Shown here in pieces: positions 36,903 through 46,084 of a DNA stretch of 64,000 bases. Each line of letters opens with the position of its first letter. Positions within the stretch are counted from its first letter, which is position 1. The stretch is from positions 2,108,001-2,172,000 of the forward strand of contig JBQJBP010000001.1 of NCBI GenBank assembly GCA_052078155.1, read 5' to 3'. Under the pieces are notes generated by a model, which saw only the letters and a list, made by a program, of their open reading frames with translations, was not told where the DNA came from and searched no databases. The position numbers were made by a program, and so were the translations under genes. Source of the stretch: CAXBMB01 sp052078155 (GTDB taxonomy: Bacteria > Pseudomonadota > Alphaproteobacteria > Kiloniellales > DSM-21159).

Positions 36903-39050
36903 TCAGGGGCGCTTGCCTTCCAAAACAGCGGACAGAGGTTTGTCCTGCGCTACCAGATACTCCAGCAAAGGTGCGGGTTTCCAGCGACTGCCGAACTGTT
37001 TTTCCAGGTCCTGCAGCTTGTTTAAGACAGCGGGCAATCCCCAGACTTCTGCCTGGTAAAGCGGGCCGCCTTTGAAGCGAGGGAAACCGTAGCCGGTCAG
37101 GTAAACCAGATCGATGTCAGAGGCCCTGATGGCGATGCCCTCATCCAGCAGCTGCAGCCCCTCGTTGATCAGAGCCAACAGCAACCGCTGGCGAATGTCT
37201 TTGGCATCCAAAGACGTCCGTTCCATCTGCAGCTGGGCACTTTCATCCTCAATCATCTCCGCCACCCAGGTGCTGGGTTTGGGTTTGCGGGGACCCTCGG
37301 GATAGTCGTACCAGCCTTTGCCGGTTTTCTGGCCAAACCGCCCTTCTTCACAGAGTCTGTTGAGCAGGTTCGAGGTGCGGCCTTTTTCAGGCGGCAACGG
37401 CCCGCGCTGCTTCTGGATGCGCCAGCCCACGTCGTTGCCAGCCAGATCACTCATGGTGAAGGGGCCCATGGCAAAGCCCCACTTCTGAATGGCCTGATCC
37501 ACGTCATGCGGCAGAGCGCCTTCTTCCAGCATCATGGTGGCTTCATGCAGATAGCGGTCAATCATGCGGTTGCCGATGAAACCGTCACACACGCCGGAGA
37601 CCACGCCTGTTTTCTTCAGCCATTTGGCAATGGTCAGGCCCGTTGCCAGCGTCTTGGGCGAGGTCTTGTCTCCCTTGACCACCTCCAGCAGCTGCATCAC
37701 AGGCGCCGGGCTGAAGAAGTGCAGACCCAGAACCCTGTCTGGGACACCAGAAGCTTCAGCCAGGACATCAATGTCCAGGGTCGAGGTGTTGCTGGCCAGC
37801 ACACAATCGGGACCGACAATGCCCGGCAGTTTGGCAAAGATCTCTTTTTTGAGATCCATATCCTCAAAGACGGCTTCAATCACCAACTCAACATCGGCCA
37901 GAGCCTGAAGGTCATCCGCCAGGCTGATGCGCTGACAGGCAGTTTCCGCAGCCTTTGCTGGCATGCGCTTCTTTTCGACCAAGCGGCTGAAGTGCTGTTC
38001 AACCGCCTTTTCACAGCGTTGCAGGGCCTCTTCCGAGGAGTCGACCAGCACCACATCATAGGCATTGGCTGCGCAGGCAATGGCGATGCCAGCCCCCATG
38101 GTGCCCCCGCCGATCACACCAACCTTGTTGACCAGATAGGGACGTGTGCCTGTCCCCAGAAAGGGGACTTTCCTGGCAGCTCTTTCTGCAAAGAAGGCAT
38201 GGATCAGGGCCGGTGACTGAGGTGACTGACGGCAAAGTTCAAAAAGACGCCGCTCTTCAGCCAAGCCCTCTTCAAAAGGCCGGTCAGACGCCGCAGCGAC
38301 GGCTTCGACAATGTGCTTGCTGGCCACGGCAGCGCCAGGTCGCCAGGTTTTCAGCTGTTCCTGAAATGCCTCAATCACATCCGGTGCGGAAGCCAGAGTC
38401 CGTTGGGACAGGACCGGCAGCTCTTCCCCCTGCTCTGCCTTTTCCTGGGCAAAGGCGCCTGCTGACTCCAAGAGATCGCCTTCAATCAGCTCATCGGCGA
38501 TGCCCATTTCCACCGCCAGCGACGCCCTCAGACCTTTACCGCTGGTCATGATCTGCAGCGCGGCCCGCTGTCCGACCAGGCGGGGCAGTCGTTGCGTGCC
38601 CCCTGCCCCGGGCAGCAAACCCAGGTTCACTTCCGGCAAGCCCAGACGACTGCCTTTGGCAATCACTCTGTAGTGACAGGACAAGGCCAGTTCCAGCCCG
38701 CCGCCCAAGGCTGTGCCATGAATGGCCGCCACGACCGGTTTGGGGGCCTGTTCAAACAGGGCATTGATGTCATTCAGGTCCACCCCACCCATGGGCTGGC
38801 CAAACTCCTTGATGTCCGCACCGGCCGGAAAGCTGTTGCCGTCTCCGATCAGAACAATACCCACGGTTTCGTCATCTGCGCTGGCTTCCTGTATGGCGGC
38901 CCACAGACCGGCGCGCACCGCCTCGCCCAAGGCATTAACAGGCGGGTTCGCCACCCGGATCACCCCGATGTTTTCCAGTCGCCCGTAGCTGACAGGTCCG
39001 TGTTCGGACAGGGTGTTCTCCCGCAGAGGAGCATCGTTTTCCTGAGACAT
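36903..39050 (-). CDS. Multifunctional enoyl-CoA hydratase / 3-hydroxyacyl-CoA dehydrogenase (FadJ-like)
   Basis: A 715-residue fusion. The N-terminal crotonase domain has both catalytic glutamates, Glu120 (GGGLE) and Glu140 (GLPE). The NAD-binding motif GVIGGGTMGAGIA spans 311-323. Two C-terminal 3HCDH domains follow, including GVCDGFIGNRMIDRYLHE and LTGYGFPRFKGGPLYQAE. It carries out the hydration and oxidation steps of beta-oxidation. A second, diverged copy lies at 59848-61941. The GntR gene is 130 bp upstream on the same strand. Confidence 0.92.
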   Translation of the reverse strand: MSQENDAPLRENTLSEHGPVSYGRLENIGVIRVANPPVNALGEAVRAGLWAAIQEASADDETVGIVLIGDGNSFPAGADIKEFGQPMGGVDLNDINALFEQAPKPVVAAIHGTALGGGLELALSCHYRVIAKGSRLGLPEVNLGLLPGAGGTQRLPRLVGQRAALQIMTSGKGLRASLAVEMGIADELIEGDLLESAGAFAQEKAEQGEELPVLSQRTLASAPDVIEAFQEQLKTWRPGAAVASKHIVEAVAAASDRPFEEGLAEERRLFELCRQSPQSPALIHAFFAERAARKVPFLGTGTRPYLVNKVGVIGGGTMGAGIAIACAANAYDVVLVDSSEEALQRCEKAVEQHFSRLVEKKRMPAKAAETACQRISLADDLQALADVELVIEAVFEDMDLKKEIFAKLPGIVGPDCVLASNTSTLDIDVLAEASGVPDRVLGLHFFSPAPVMQLLEVVKGDKTSPKTLATGLTIAKWLKKTGVVSGVCDGFIGNRMIDRYLHEATMMLEEGALPHDVDQAIQKWGFAMGPFTMSDLAGNDVGWRIQKQRGPLPPEKGRTSNLLNRLCEEGRFGQKTGKGWYDYPEGPRKPKPSTWVAEMIEDESAQLQMERTSLDAKDIRQRLLLALINEGLQLLDEGIAIRASDIDLVYLTGYGFPRFKGGPLYQAEVWGLPAVLNKLQDLEKQFGSRWKPAPLLEYLVAQDKPLSAVLEGKRP

Positions 39051-39180
39051 ACAATTCTAACTTTCTTCTCGCGTTGGCGTTTCAGCGGCCACCGACTCTT
39101 CAGTAAAGTCTCGCCGAAATTCCGGGTCTGATAGATTTCTGAGCCAGGCTCTGGTCAGGCAAAGCCTCTTTCAATCTTCT

Positions 39181-39930
39181 TTAGTCAATGGGGATCAGGT
39201 CCACTTTGCCGTCAATATCCAGGCCGCAGACGTCATAGCCCCGTTTGAAGTCAATGATGTGGCGACGCATCCAGTCTCTTGCCACCTCAGAATCTCCGGC
39301 CTGCAAGGCATCAAAGATGTACTGATGAGCCACCAGTAGGCGCTTGCCTGCCCGGTCACTGGTCTTCGAGTGATTGAAGAGTGTTTTCAGCGCCGGATAA
39401 AACAACAGGGACACCGGCTCGCGCGCCAGGGATAGAGCCCGGTTGCCCGTGGCTTCCGCCACCAGCTGATGAAACTCGATGTCCAGGGCAATCAGCGAAC
39501 CGTCCTGTTCGACGGCATGGCGTGTCCGCGCCACATTCTGTTCGATTTTCTCAAGGGTGGTCGCATCAATGCGCTGAGCAGCGGCTTCGGCGGCAGATGG
39601 CTCCAGCAGCATGGTCATCTCCCACAGCTCCCGGAAAGTGATGCGGTGCATCACCAGCGCCCGCGATCCGCGTGTGGCCAGCTCTTTGTAGTGAGGCAGG
39701 GTGACGAAGAGACGCCGCCCTCCGGCCCGGCCCACCAGTCCCGACTGTTCCAGTGACCGTATGCCTTCGCGTACTGTTGAGCGGTTCACCCCAAACTGCT
39801 CCGCCAGCACGGTTTCCGTCGGCAGCTGATCGCCCGGTTTCAGGTTACCGGCGATGATCTCCCGTTCAATGGCCTCATAGACCAGCTTGTAGGCTGGTGG
39901 TGCATCCAGCCGTTCGAAGGTTTGCCCCAT
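39181..39930 (-). CDS. GntR-family regulator, FadR subfamily (FCD domain)
   Basis: A 249-residue regulator. The N-terminal winged helix reads GDQLPTETVLAEQFGVNRSTVREGIRSLEQSGLV (position about residues 32-65). The C-terminal FCD ligand domain carries the metal-binding Asp/His pattern (LDIEFHQLVAEATGN and HQYIFDALQAGD). It sits between a FadJ-like gene and a thiolase gene and probably controls them. The ATG at 39930 has an AAGGA site; the TTG at 39978 is weaker. A candidate operator with a GT-N3-AC core lies 320 bp upstream and again before the kinase gene at 27787. Confidence 0.88.
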   Translation of the reverse strand: MGQTFERLDAPPAYKLVYEAIEREIIAGNLKPGDQLPTETVLAEQFGVNRSTVREGIRSLEQSGLVGRAGGRRLFVTLPHYKELATRGSRALVMHRITFRELWEMTMLLEPSAAEAAAQRIDATTLEKIEQNVARTRHAVEQDGSLIALDIEFHQLVAEATGNRALSLAREPVSLLFYPALKTLFNHSKTSDRAGKRLLVAHQYIFDALQAGDSEVARDWMRRHIIDFKRGYDVCGLDIDGKVDLIPID

Positions 39931-40012
39931 AGCCCATCCTTTGCTCGCACCCTGTTGTCGGTGCTTTTCGTCCGGCAATCCCTCTGCCGAGGCAGAGAGC
40001 GAAACAACCCAA

Positions 40013-40084
40013 GTGAGTTAAACGACCCCGGTGAGTTGAACGACCCCAGTGAGTTGAACACCCCCCGTAATCTAAACACCCCCA
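40013..40084. repeat. Four 18-bp tandem repeats upstream of the GntR gene
   Basis: Consecutive 18-base units begin at 40013, 40031, 40049 and 40067. The first three read GTGAGTTRAACRMCCCCN with one to four changes; the fourth is more diverged. The core AGTTRAAC contains GT-N3-AC, the core of FadR-type GntR operators. The array lies 83 bp before the GntR start and 367 bp before the thiolase start. It also gives a plus-strand frame of hexapeptide repeats, which I do not take to be a gene. Confidence 0.75.
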
Positions 40085-40248
40085 GAGAGTTCGCCGAACA
40101 AAGGGCGCTGATTGAACTCAGAGAGATGTTCGACCTGAGGGCGTTAACGGACCCCAAGGTGCGCAATGCACCCAACGGCCCCCATGTCGGTGCCATCCAG
40201 GGCAAAAATCTAACGACAGTCAGGCTTTTCCCTTGCTCACTCTGTTCG

Positions 40249-40261
40249 TTTGTCGGACATT
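40249..40261. promoter_or_regulatory. Candidate GntR operator between GntR and thiolase genes
   Basis: TTTGT-CGG-ACATT, nearly palindromic with a GT-N3-AC core. It shares 11 bases with the complement of the palindrome at 27737-27749. The remaining divergent region (39931-40450) holds the tandem repeats and no other feature. Confidence 0.5.
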
Positions 40262-40450
40262 CGGAACTTACAACATTCCGGAAAAAGAGGTCAACGACCA
40301 GCCAGGGGCAGAAATTTGGGATAAGGCCAGAAATCGGCTCCCTGACCTGCGTTGCTTGACCCGCAAGAATTCTGACAGCGAAACCTCTGCTGCCCGGTCC
40401 GGCTGATCCGACCTGCAGCAGCAGCACAGCCAAGATAGGAAGAGGCAGAC

Positions 40451-41629
40451 ATGGAAGAAGTGGTCATTGTCAGCGGCACCCGCACAGCCATCGGTGATTT
40501 CGGCGGCGGCCTGAAAACTCAGAGTCCGGCCCAGCTGGGCGCTCTGACCATCAGCGAAGCCATCAAGCGCGCCGGCGTAGAGGCCAGCGATGTCCAGCAT
40601 GTGGTGCTGGGCCAGGTGATCCAAAGCGAGCCTCGGGACATGTACCTGTCCCGTGTCGCAGCCATGGATGCGGGCATCCCTGCCGCCACCCCCGCCATGA
40701 CTCTGAACCGTCTCTGCGGCTCCGGTGCACAGGCCATTGTGTCAGCCGCACAGATGATCGCCCTGGGTGAAGTCGACACGGCCGTCGCCGGGGGGGCTGA
40801 GTCCATGAGCAACGCCCCTTATGTGATGAATGCAGCCCGCTGGGGTCAGCGCATGGGCGACGCCCAGATGATGGACGCCATGCTGACAGCCCTGCATGAT
40901 CCCTTTGGTCATGGTCACATGGGCATTACGGCAGAAAACGTGGCAGAGCGGTATGATCTGGACCGGGAAAAGCAGGACGCCTTTGCCGTGGAAAGCCACA
41001 ACCGCGCTGAACGAGCCATTGCAGCTGGTTACTTCAAGGAACAGATCGTTCCGGTCACCATCAAATCCCGTAAAGGCGAAAGCGTCTTCGAGCAGGATGA
41101 GCATGTCCGCCCCGGTCTGACCATGGAAGACGTGGGCAAACTGCGCCCGGCTTTCAAGAAAGACGGCAGCGTGACCGCAGGCAACGCCTCCGGCATCAAC
41201 GATGGTGCCGCCGCGCTGGTGCTGATGTCCGCCAAACAGGCGGAAAAGAAAGGCCTGACGCCGCTGGCCAAGATTCGCTCCTGGGGTCATGCCGGTGTCG
41301 ACCCGGAAGTCATGGGACTGGGGCCCATCCATGCCGTGCCGCAGGCTCTGGAGCGGGCAGGCCTCAAGACCGATGATCTGGATGTCATTGAAAGCAACGA
41401 AGCCTTTGCTGCCCAGGCCTGTGCCGTCAACATCGGCCTGGATCTGGACCCGGCCAAGGTCAATCCTAACGGCGGCGCTGTGGCCCTGGGGCATCCGGTC
41501 GGCGCCACCGGCGCCATCCTGACCGTCAAAGCCCTCTACGAACTGGCCCGCACAGGCGGTCGCCACGGACTGGTCACCATGTGCATCGGTGGGGGCCAGG
41601 GCATCGCTCTGGTGATCGAAAAGGTCTAA
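40451..41629 (+). CDS. Acetyl-CoA C-acetyltransferase (thiolase)
   Basis: A 392-residue thiolase. The acyl-accepting Cys89 lies in LNRLCGSGAQAI. The His of GHPVGATGA and the second catalytic Cys in MCIGGGQGIA are in place near the C-terminus. The short loop and N-terminus resemble biosynthetic/degradative acetoacetyl-CoA thiolases (PhaA/AtoB-like). It is divergent from the GntR gene. A repeat fragment and terminator follow. Confidence 0.93.
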   Translation: MEEVVIVSGTRTAIGDFGGGLKTQSPAQLGALTISEAIKRAGVEASDVQHVVLGQVIQSEPRDMYLSRVAAMDAGIPAATPAMTLNRLCGSGAQAIVSAAQMIALGEVDTAVAGGAESMSNAPYVMNAARWGQRMGDAQMMDAMLTALHDPFGHGHMGITAENVAERYDLDREKQDAFAVESHNRAERAIAAGYFKEQIVPVTIKSRKGESVFEQDEHVRPGLTMEDVGKLRPAFKKDGSVTAGNASGINDGAAALVLMSAKQAEKKGLTPLAKIRSWGHAGVDPEVMGLGPIHAVPQALERAGLKTDDLDVIESNEAFAAQACAVNIGLDLDPAKVNPNGGAVALGHPVGATGAILTVKALYELARTGGRHGLVTMCIGGGQGIALVIEKV

Positions 41630-41658
41630 ACCGCGAGGTCTGCGCTAAAAGACTGACT

Positions 41659-41716
41659 AGAGCTTTTTCGCCTCAAGTGGATCGGCTAGCCAATCCGCTT
41701 AAACCGATTTGACTGT
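41659..41716 (-). repeat. Dispersed palindromic repeat, short hairpin copy (E)
   Basis: The end CTTAAACCGATTTGACTGT matches the left terminus of the family in inverted orientation. The inside is reduced to an inverted repeat around GGCTAGCC (AAGTGGAT ... ATCCGCTT). It starts AGAGC. The long middle part is absent. Confidence 0.65.
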
Positions 41717-41740
41717 AAGGTCAGCGTGATCTGATCAAGA

Positions 41741-41774
41741 AAAAAGGGCGGTGCCGTTGAGGTCACCGCCCTTT
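41741..41774. terminator. Bidirectional intrinsic terminator
   Basis: AAAAGGGCGGTG / CACCGCCCTTTT arms with a ten-base loop and T-rich tails on both strands (TTTTCTTG on plus). It lies between the convergent thiolase and FAD-oxidoreductase genes. Confidence 0.88.
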
Positions 41775-41797
41775 TCTTGTCTGTCGTGTCTGCCTCT

Positions 41798-43102
41798 TTA
41801 GAAGCGGCGGTTGGTGAAGTGATGGGCGCGCGCCCCGACTTCGTAGCCCAGAGACCGCAGTGCCCGCTGGCCTTCCCTGTGCTGGGTCACCAGGGGCAAG
41901 GGCAACAGAGTGGCATCACCGCTTTGCAGATAATCCGCCAGCGCCTGGCCGAATACCGTGCCGGGCCCGATGCCGCGACCATTGAAAGCGTAGGCCGCCA
42001 CCACACCGGGCTGCAGTTCGCTGATTTTCGGCAGGTGATCCTGGGTCATGCCGATGGCCCCGCACCAGCTTTCCGCAAAACCGACCTTTGCAGCCTGGGG
42101 AAAGAAGGTCTTCAAGGTGCGGCGTGCCCAACCCTTGTGAATGTTCGTCCCCAGGCCCTCCAGCTGGCCCACGGATCCAAAAATCAGGCGCCCGGCGGCG
42201 TCCTTTCTGAAGGACGTCAACACAGTGTGGGTATCCCAGCAGCCCTGTTCTTCGGGCAGGATCTCTTTTTGCAGCTTCTCTGGCAGCGGGTCCGTTGCAA
42301 AGTGGAAGTAGTAGAAGGGCACATGCGCCTGCTGCAGACTTTCCCCCGCCCCTTGCGAATAGGCATTGGTGGCCATGACCACCTTGTCGGCCCGGACCCG
42401 GCCTTTGGGGGTTGAAAGGCGCCAGCGCTGTGCCTCCCGGTCCAGCCTTTCCACAGGAGACTGACAATAGAGCGCCGCCCCTGCCGACAGAGCAGCTTTG
42501 GCCAGTCCCTGAGCATAGCCCAACGGCTGAATGGTTCCGGCCCGGTGATCCCACAAAGCCCCGTGGAAGCGGTCAGAACCGATCTTCTCTGTAGCTGTTG
42601 GCCGGTCAATAACCTCCAGGTTCGCCCCTCGGGCCGCCCACTGGGCCTGTCGGCGTTCCAGATCCTTCAGACCGCCAGGTGAATGGGCACAATGCAGCGT
42701 GCCGTTGCGCCGGGGTTCGCAGGCCATCTGATGCTGTTCAATCAGATTAAACACCCGCTCCGGCGCGCCACCGAGAACCTCGTTCAGCCGCTCGCCGACC
42801 TCAGGCCCCAGCCCGGCCACCACATCATCAGGGGCAAACCACAAGCCGGCATTAACCAACCCGGAATTTCGCCCGGAGCAGCCGAAGCCAACCTGCTGGG
42901 CTTCCAGAACAGCAACCGACGTGCCGCTTTCAGCCAGTTTCAGCGCGGCGGCCAGTCCGGTGTACCCGGCCCCGATCACTGCCACATCAACGACGATCTC
43001 TCCGTCCAGCGATGGCAGAACCGGCATGGCTTCAGCCGACGCCCCCCAGGCCCCATGAGTGCGGGTACCTGGTCCAAAAGACTGCATCTCAAGCCCTGTC
43101 AT
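41798..43102 (-). CDS. FAD-dependent oxidoreductase, DAO family (PuuB/AmaA-like)
   Basis: A 434-residue flavoprotein. The dinucleotide motif DVAVIGAGYTGLAAAL (GxGxxG 44-49) is followed by EAQQVGFGCSGRNSGLVNAG, the signature of the PuuB/GabB/AmaA group that oxidises amines and imino acids. The C-terminal YAFNGRGIGPGTVFGQALADY closes the FAD site. Next to gcdH, an amine or pipecolate-type substrate feeding glutarate is attractive but not shown. Start: ATG 43102 or, with a better AGGG site, ATG 43087. Confidence 0.83.
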   Translation of the reverse strand: MTGLEMQSFGPGTRTHGAWGASAEAMPVLPSLDGEIVVDVAVIGAGYTGLAAALKLAESGTSVAVLEAQQVGFGCSGRNSGLVNAGLWFAPDDVVAGLGPEVGERLNEVLGGAPERVFNLIEQHQMACEPRRNGTLHCAHSPGGLKDLERRQAQWAARGANLEVIDRPTATEKIGSDRFHGALWDHRAGTIQPLGYAQGLAKAALSAGAALYCQSPVERLDREAQRWRLSTPKGRVRADKVVMATNAYSQGAGESLQQAHVPFYYFHFATDPLPEKLQKEILPEEQGCWDTHTVLTSFRKDAAGRLIFGSVGQLEGLGTNIHKGWARRTLKTFFPQAAKVGFAESWCGAIGMTQDHLPKISELQPGVVAAYAFNGRGIGPGTVFGQALADYLQSGDATLLPLPLVTQHREGQRALRSLGYEVGARAHHFTNRRF

Positions 43103-43112
43103 TGGCCGGATC

Positions 43113-44789
43113 TCACGATTGGGACGCAGAGCGGATCTTGCTCAGGGTCGTGGCAGGGGAAATGGCTTCCGGATCAATCTGCAAATGCAGCAAAGCCGGT
43201 TTGCCAGCCGCCCGGGCCCGCTCAAACGCCGCAGTGAAATCTTCACTGCGCTCAACTTTCTCCGCGTGGCCGCCATAGGCTCTGGCCAGAGCCACAAAGT
43301 CAGGATTGACCAGCTCCGTTGCGGAAATGCGGGCAGGATAGTCCCGCTCCTGGTGCATGCGGATGGTGCCATAGATGCCATTGTCGATCACCAGCACGAT
43401 GATGTTCGCGCCGGACTGCATGGCCGTGCCGAATTCCTGACAGGTCATCTGGAAACAGCCATCACCGGCAAAGCACACGACAGGCCGGTCAGGGTGACGC
43501 AAAGCGCCTGCCACGGCGGCGGGCAGTCCATACCCCATGGACCCGGAGGTCGGGGCCAGCTGTGTCCCAAACCGCTGGAAGCGATGGAAACGGTGCAGCC
43601 AGGTTGCATAGTTGCCCGCCCCGTTGGCCATGATGGCATCAGCAGGAAGGATTTCTTCCAGCTGCTGCATGACTTCCGCCATCTGCAGGGTTCCAGGTGT
43701 GGTCATGGTCGGGGCGGACCAGTCCAGATAGTCCTGATGGGCTTCAGCCACGGCGTCAGGTGCGGCAGCGCTTTTGCCCGCGTCCAGTTTTTCAGCCAGG
43801 CTCAGGAACTGCCCCGGCGTGGCATTGATTGCCAGATCCGGACGATAGATGCGGCCCAGCTCTTCCGGTCCGGCGTGAATGTGCACCAAAGTCTGGCGGG
43901 TTTCCGGCATTTCCAGCAGGCTGAAGGACTGAGAGGGGTTTTCTGAGAACCGCGCGCCCAGGAAGATCAGCAGATCGGCGTCGGCAATGCGGGCTTTCAG
44001 TTTCGGATTGATGCCCAGACCCACGTCACCGGCATAGTTGGGGTGCAGGTGATCAAACAGCATCTGGCGACGGAAAGAGGCGCCGACCGGCAGGTTCCAG
44101 CGACGGGCAAAGTCAGCCATCTGGGCAACGGACTCTTCAGACCAGCGGGAGCCGCCGACAACCAGGAACGGTTTCTTGGCCTTGGCCAGCAGCCCTTCCA
44201 GACGATCCATATCCGCCGCACTGGGAGCCGGTTCAGCCACCTCGACTTTCAGACCGGCCTGAACCTGCGCCAATTCCCGCAGCATATCTTCCGGCAAGGC
44301 CAGCACCACCGGCCCGGGACGGCCGGACATGGCAATGTGGAAGGCATGGGAAATGATCTCCGGGATGCGGTCAGCCTGATCGATCTGTTCGACCCATTTG
44401 GCCATGCCCCCGAAGAACTGGGTGTAGTCCACTTCCTGGAAGGCGTCACGCCCGCGCATGCGCCGCCCGATCTGACCGACAAAAAGGATCATGGGGGTGG
44501 AGTCCTGCTGGGCCACATGGACCCCGGAACTGGCATTGGTGGCGCCCGGCGCCCGGGTGACCATGGCAATGCCAGGTCGTCCGGTCAGCTTGCCGTCTGC
44601 CTCAGCCATCATGGTCGCGCCCCCTTCCTGGCGGGCCACCACGGCTTCGATGGGCGAATCATGCAGGGCGTCCAGAACGGCCAGATAGCTTTCGCCCGGC
44701 ACACAGAAGACCCGGTCCACTCCCTGGGCTTCCAGGCAATCAACGATCAACTGGCCACCGGTGCGGGCTGAGTTACTTTTGTCGGTCAT
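43113..44789 (-). CDS. Thiamine-diphosphate-dependent enzyme (acetolactate-synthase-like)
   Basis: A 558-residue three-domain enzyme. The cofactor-activating Glu55 is in VVARQEGGATM. The central domain is of the TPP_enzyme_M type. The C-terminal ThDP/Mg motif begins CFAGDGCFQMTCQEFGTAM and ends in IDNGIYGTIRMHQE. It resembles IlvB-like enzymes but stands without a small regulatory subunit and inside a CoA-transferase/gcdH operon. The true reaction (2-oxoacid decarboxylation, carboligation or other) is unknown. It starts four bases after the CaiB-type gene stops. Confidence 0.85.
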   Translation of the reverse strand: MTDKSNSARTGGQLIVDCLEAQGVDRVFCVPGESYLAVLDALHDSPIEAVVARQEGGATMMAEADGKLTGRPGIAMVTRAPGATNASSGVHVAQQDSTPMILFVGQIGRRMRGRDAFQEVDYTQFFGGMAKWVEQIDQADRIPEIISHAFHIAMSGRPGPVVLALPEDMLRELAQVQAGLKVEVAEPAPSAADMDRLEGLLAKAKKPFLVVGGSRWSEESVAQMADFARRWNLPVGASFRRQMLFDHLHPNYAGDVGLGINPKLKARIADADLLIFLGARFSENPSQSFSLLEMPETRQTLVHIHAGPEELGRIYRPDLAINATPGQFLSLAEKLDAGKSAAAPDAVAEAHQDYLDWSAPTMTTPGTLQMAEVMQQLEEILPADAIMANGAGNYATWLHRFHRFQRFGTQLAPTSGSMGYGLPAAVAGALRHPDRPVVCFAGDGCFQMTCQEFGTAMQSGANIIVLVIDNGIYGTIRMHQERDYPARISATELVNPDFVALARAYGGHAEKVERSEDFTAAFERARAAGKPALLHLQIDPEAISPATTLSKIRSASQS

Positions 44790-44793
44790 CTCT

Positions 44794-45999
44794 TCAGTCT
44801 CCTGCAGGGCTCTTGGCGAGGCCCAGTTCTGCTAAAATCTCGTCGGTGTGTTCACCCAGGCGCGGTGCGGCACGCTCCAGCTTCAGGGCGCTGTCAGAAA
44901 AGACAATGGGGCTGCGCAGGGTGGGCACCGTGCCGCCTTTGGCCCCGGTAGAGGGCAACTGGCTGACCATCTGCCGATGCTGGATCTGAGGATCGGCAAA
45001 AACATCATCCACTTTGTTGATGGGGCCTGCTGGAACATGCACCTCTTCCAGGCGCGCCAGCAGATCATCACGGGTAAAAGCGGTGGTCTTTTCTTCAATC
45101 AGAACCGTCAGACGATCCCGGTTTTTGATCCGCGCGCGGTTGTCATGGAAATCCGGATCCTCCGGCAGTCCTTCCAGCCCGAGCACATCACACAGCTTGA
45201 CGAACTGGGCCTGGCTGCCGGTGGCAATGATCAGATGACCGTCAGAAGACGGATAGACCTGGTAAGGCACAATGTTGGGATGGGCGTTGCCCATGCGGGT
45301 CGGGGCTTTGCCGGAAATGAGATAATTCTGGGCCTGATTGGCCAGAACGGAAGTCATGGAATCCAGCAGAGCCATATCCACCTGCTGACCCTTGCCGGTG
45401 ATGGCGCGCTGGGCCAGCGCTGCCTGAATGCCGATAACCCCGTAAAGCCCGGTAAAGATATCGGCAAAGGCCACACCGACCTTCTGGGGTTCACCTTCGG
45501 GGTCGCCTGTCAGGTCCATGATCCCGCCCATGCCCTGGATCATGAAGTCATATCCGGCGCGGTGAGAATAAGGACCATCCTGTCCAAAGCCTGTCACGGA
45601 ACAGTAGATCAGACCCGGATTGATCTTCTTCAGGCTGTCGTAATCCAGGCCGTACTTTTCCAGACCGCCGACTTTGAAGTTCTCAATCAGCACGTCTGAA
45701 CGTTTGACCAGCGCTTTGACAATTTCCTGCCCCTCAGGGGTCCGGAAATCGACGGTGATGGAGCGTTTTCCCCGGTTGCAGCTGTTGAAATAGGCCGCGT
45801 CCAGATCTTCCCCATCTTCCCCTTCAATGAAAGGCGGCCCCCACTTGCGGGTGTCGTCCCCGGCCGGGGCTTCCACCTTGATCACATCGGCCCCCAGATC
45901 CGCCAGGGTCTGCCCGATCCAGGGCCCTGCCAGAATGCGGGCCAGTTCCAAAACCTTCAGCCCGTCCAAAGGGGCTGAGGCTGTCTGCGCGTCGGTCAT
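44794..45999 (-). CDS. CaiB/BaiF-type CoA-transferase (possible glutarate CoA-transferase)
   Basis: A 401-residue class III CoA-transferase. The catalytic Asp is probably Asp180 in VGVAFADIFTGLYG. Other family landmarks are LARILAGPWIGQTLADLGADVIKVE (position about 19-43) and SVTGFGQDGPYSHRAGYDF. In gcdH operons this family moves CoA from succinyl-CoA to glutarate. It lies directly downstream of gcdH, which supports that role here. Start ATG 45999 with AAGG upstream. Confidence 0.88.
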   Translation of the reverse strand: MTDAQTASAPLDGLKVLELARILAGPWIGQTLADLGADVIKVEAPAGDDTRKWGPPFIEGEDGEDLDAAYFNSCNRGKRSITVDFRTPEGQEIVKALVKRSDVLIENFKVGGLEKYGLDYDSLKKINPGLIYCSVTGFGQDGPYSHRAGYDFMIQGMGGIMDLTGDPEGEPQKVGVAFADIFTGLYGVIGIQAALAQRAITGKGQQVDMALLDSMTSVLANQAQNYLISGKAPTRMGNAHPNIVPYQVYPSSDGHLIIATGSQAQFVKLCDVLGLEGLPEDPDFHDNRARIKNRDRLTVLIEEKTTAFTRDDLLARLEEVHVPAGPINKVDDVFADPQIQHRQMVSQLPSTGAKGGTVPTLRSPIVFSDSALKLERAAPRLGEHTDEILAELGLAKSPAGD

Positions 46000-46084
46000 T
46001 CAACAACCTTGATAGCAATAGAAAAGCAAACTCCGACCCGCTCACCCCGTTAAAAGCAAGCAGGCCGGAGCCATCCCGAAGCCC

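Noticed and set aside
39922..40359. Plus-strand frame with hexapeptide repeats (ELNDPS-like)
   Set aside because: The repetition comes from the 18-bp DNA repeats in a regulatory region; it overlaps the GntR start and has no family likeness.
44789..44794. Oxalyl-CoA decarboxylase / formyl-CoA transferase pair suggested by the ThDP enzyme next to a CaiB-type protein
   Set aside because: The ThDP enzyme has IlvB-like motifs rather than those of oxalyl-CoA decarboxylase, and the CoA-transferase sits directly next to gcdH.
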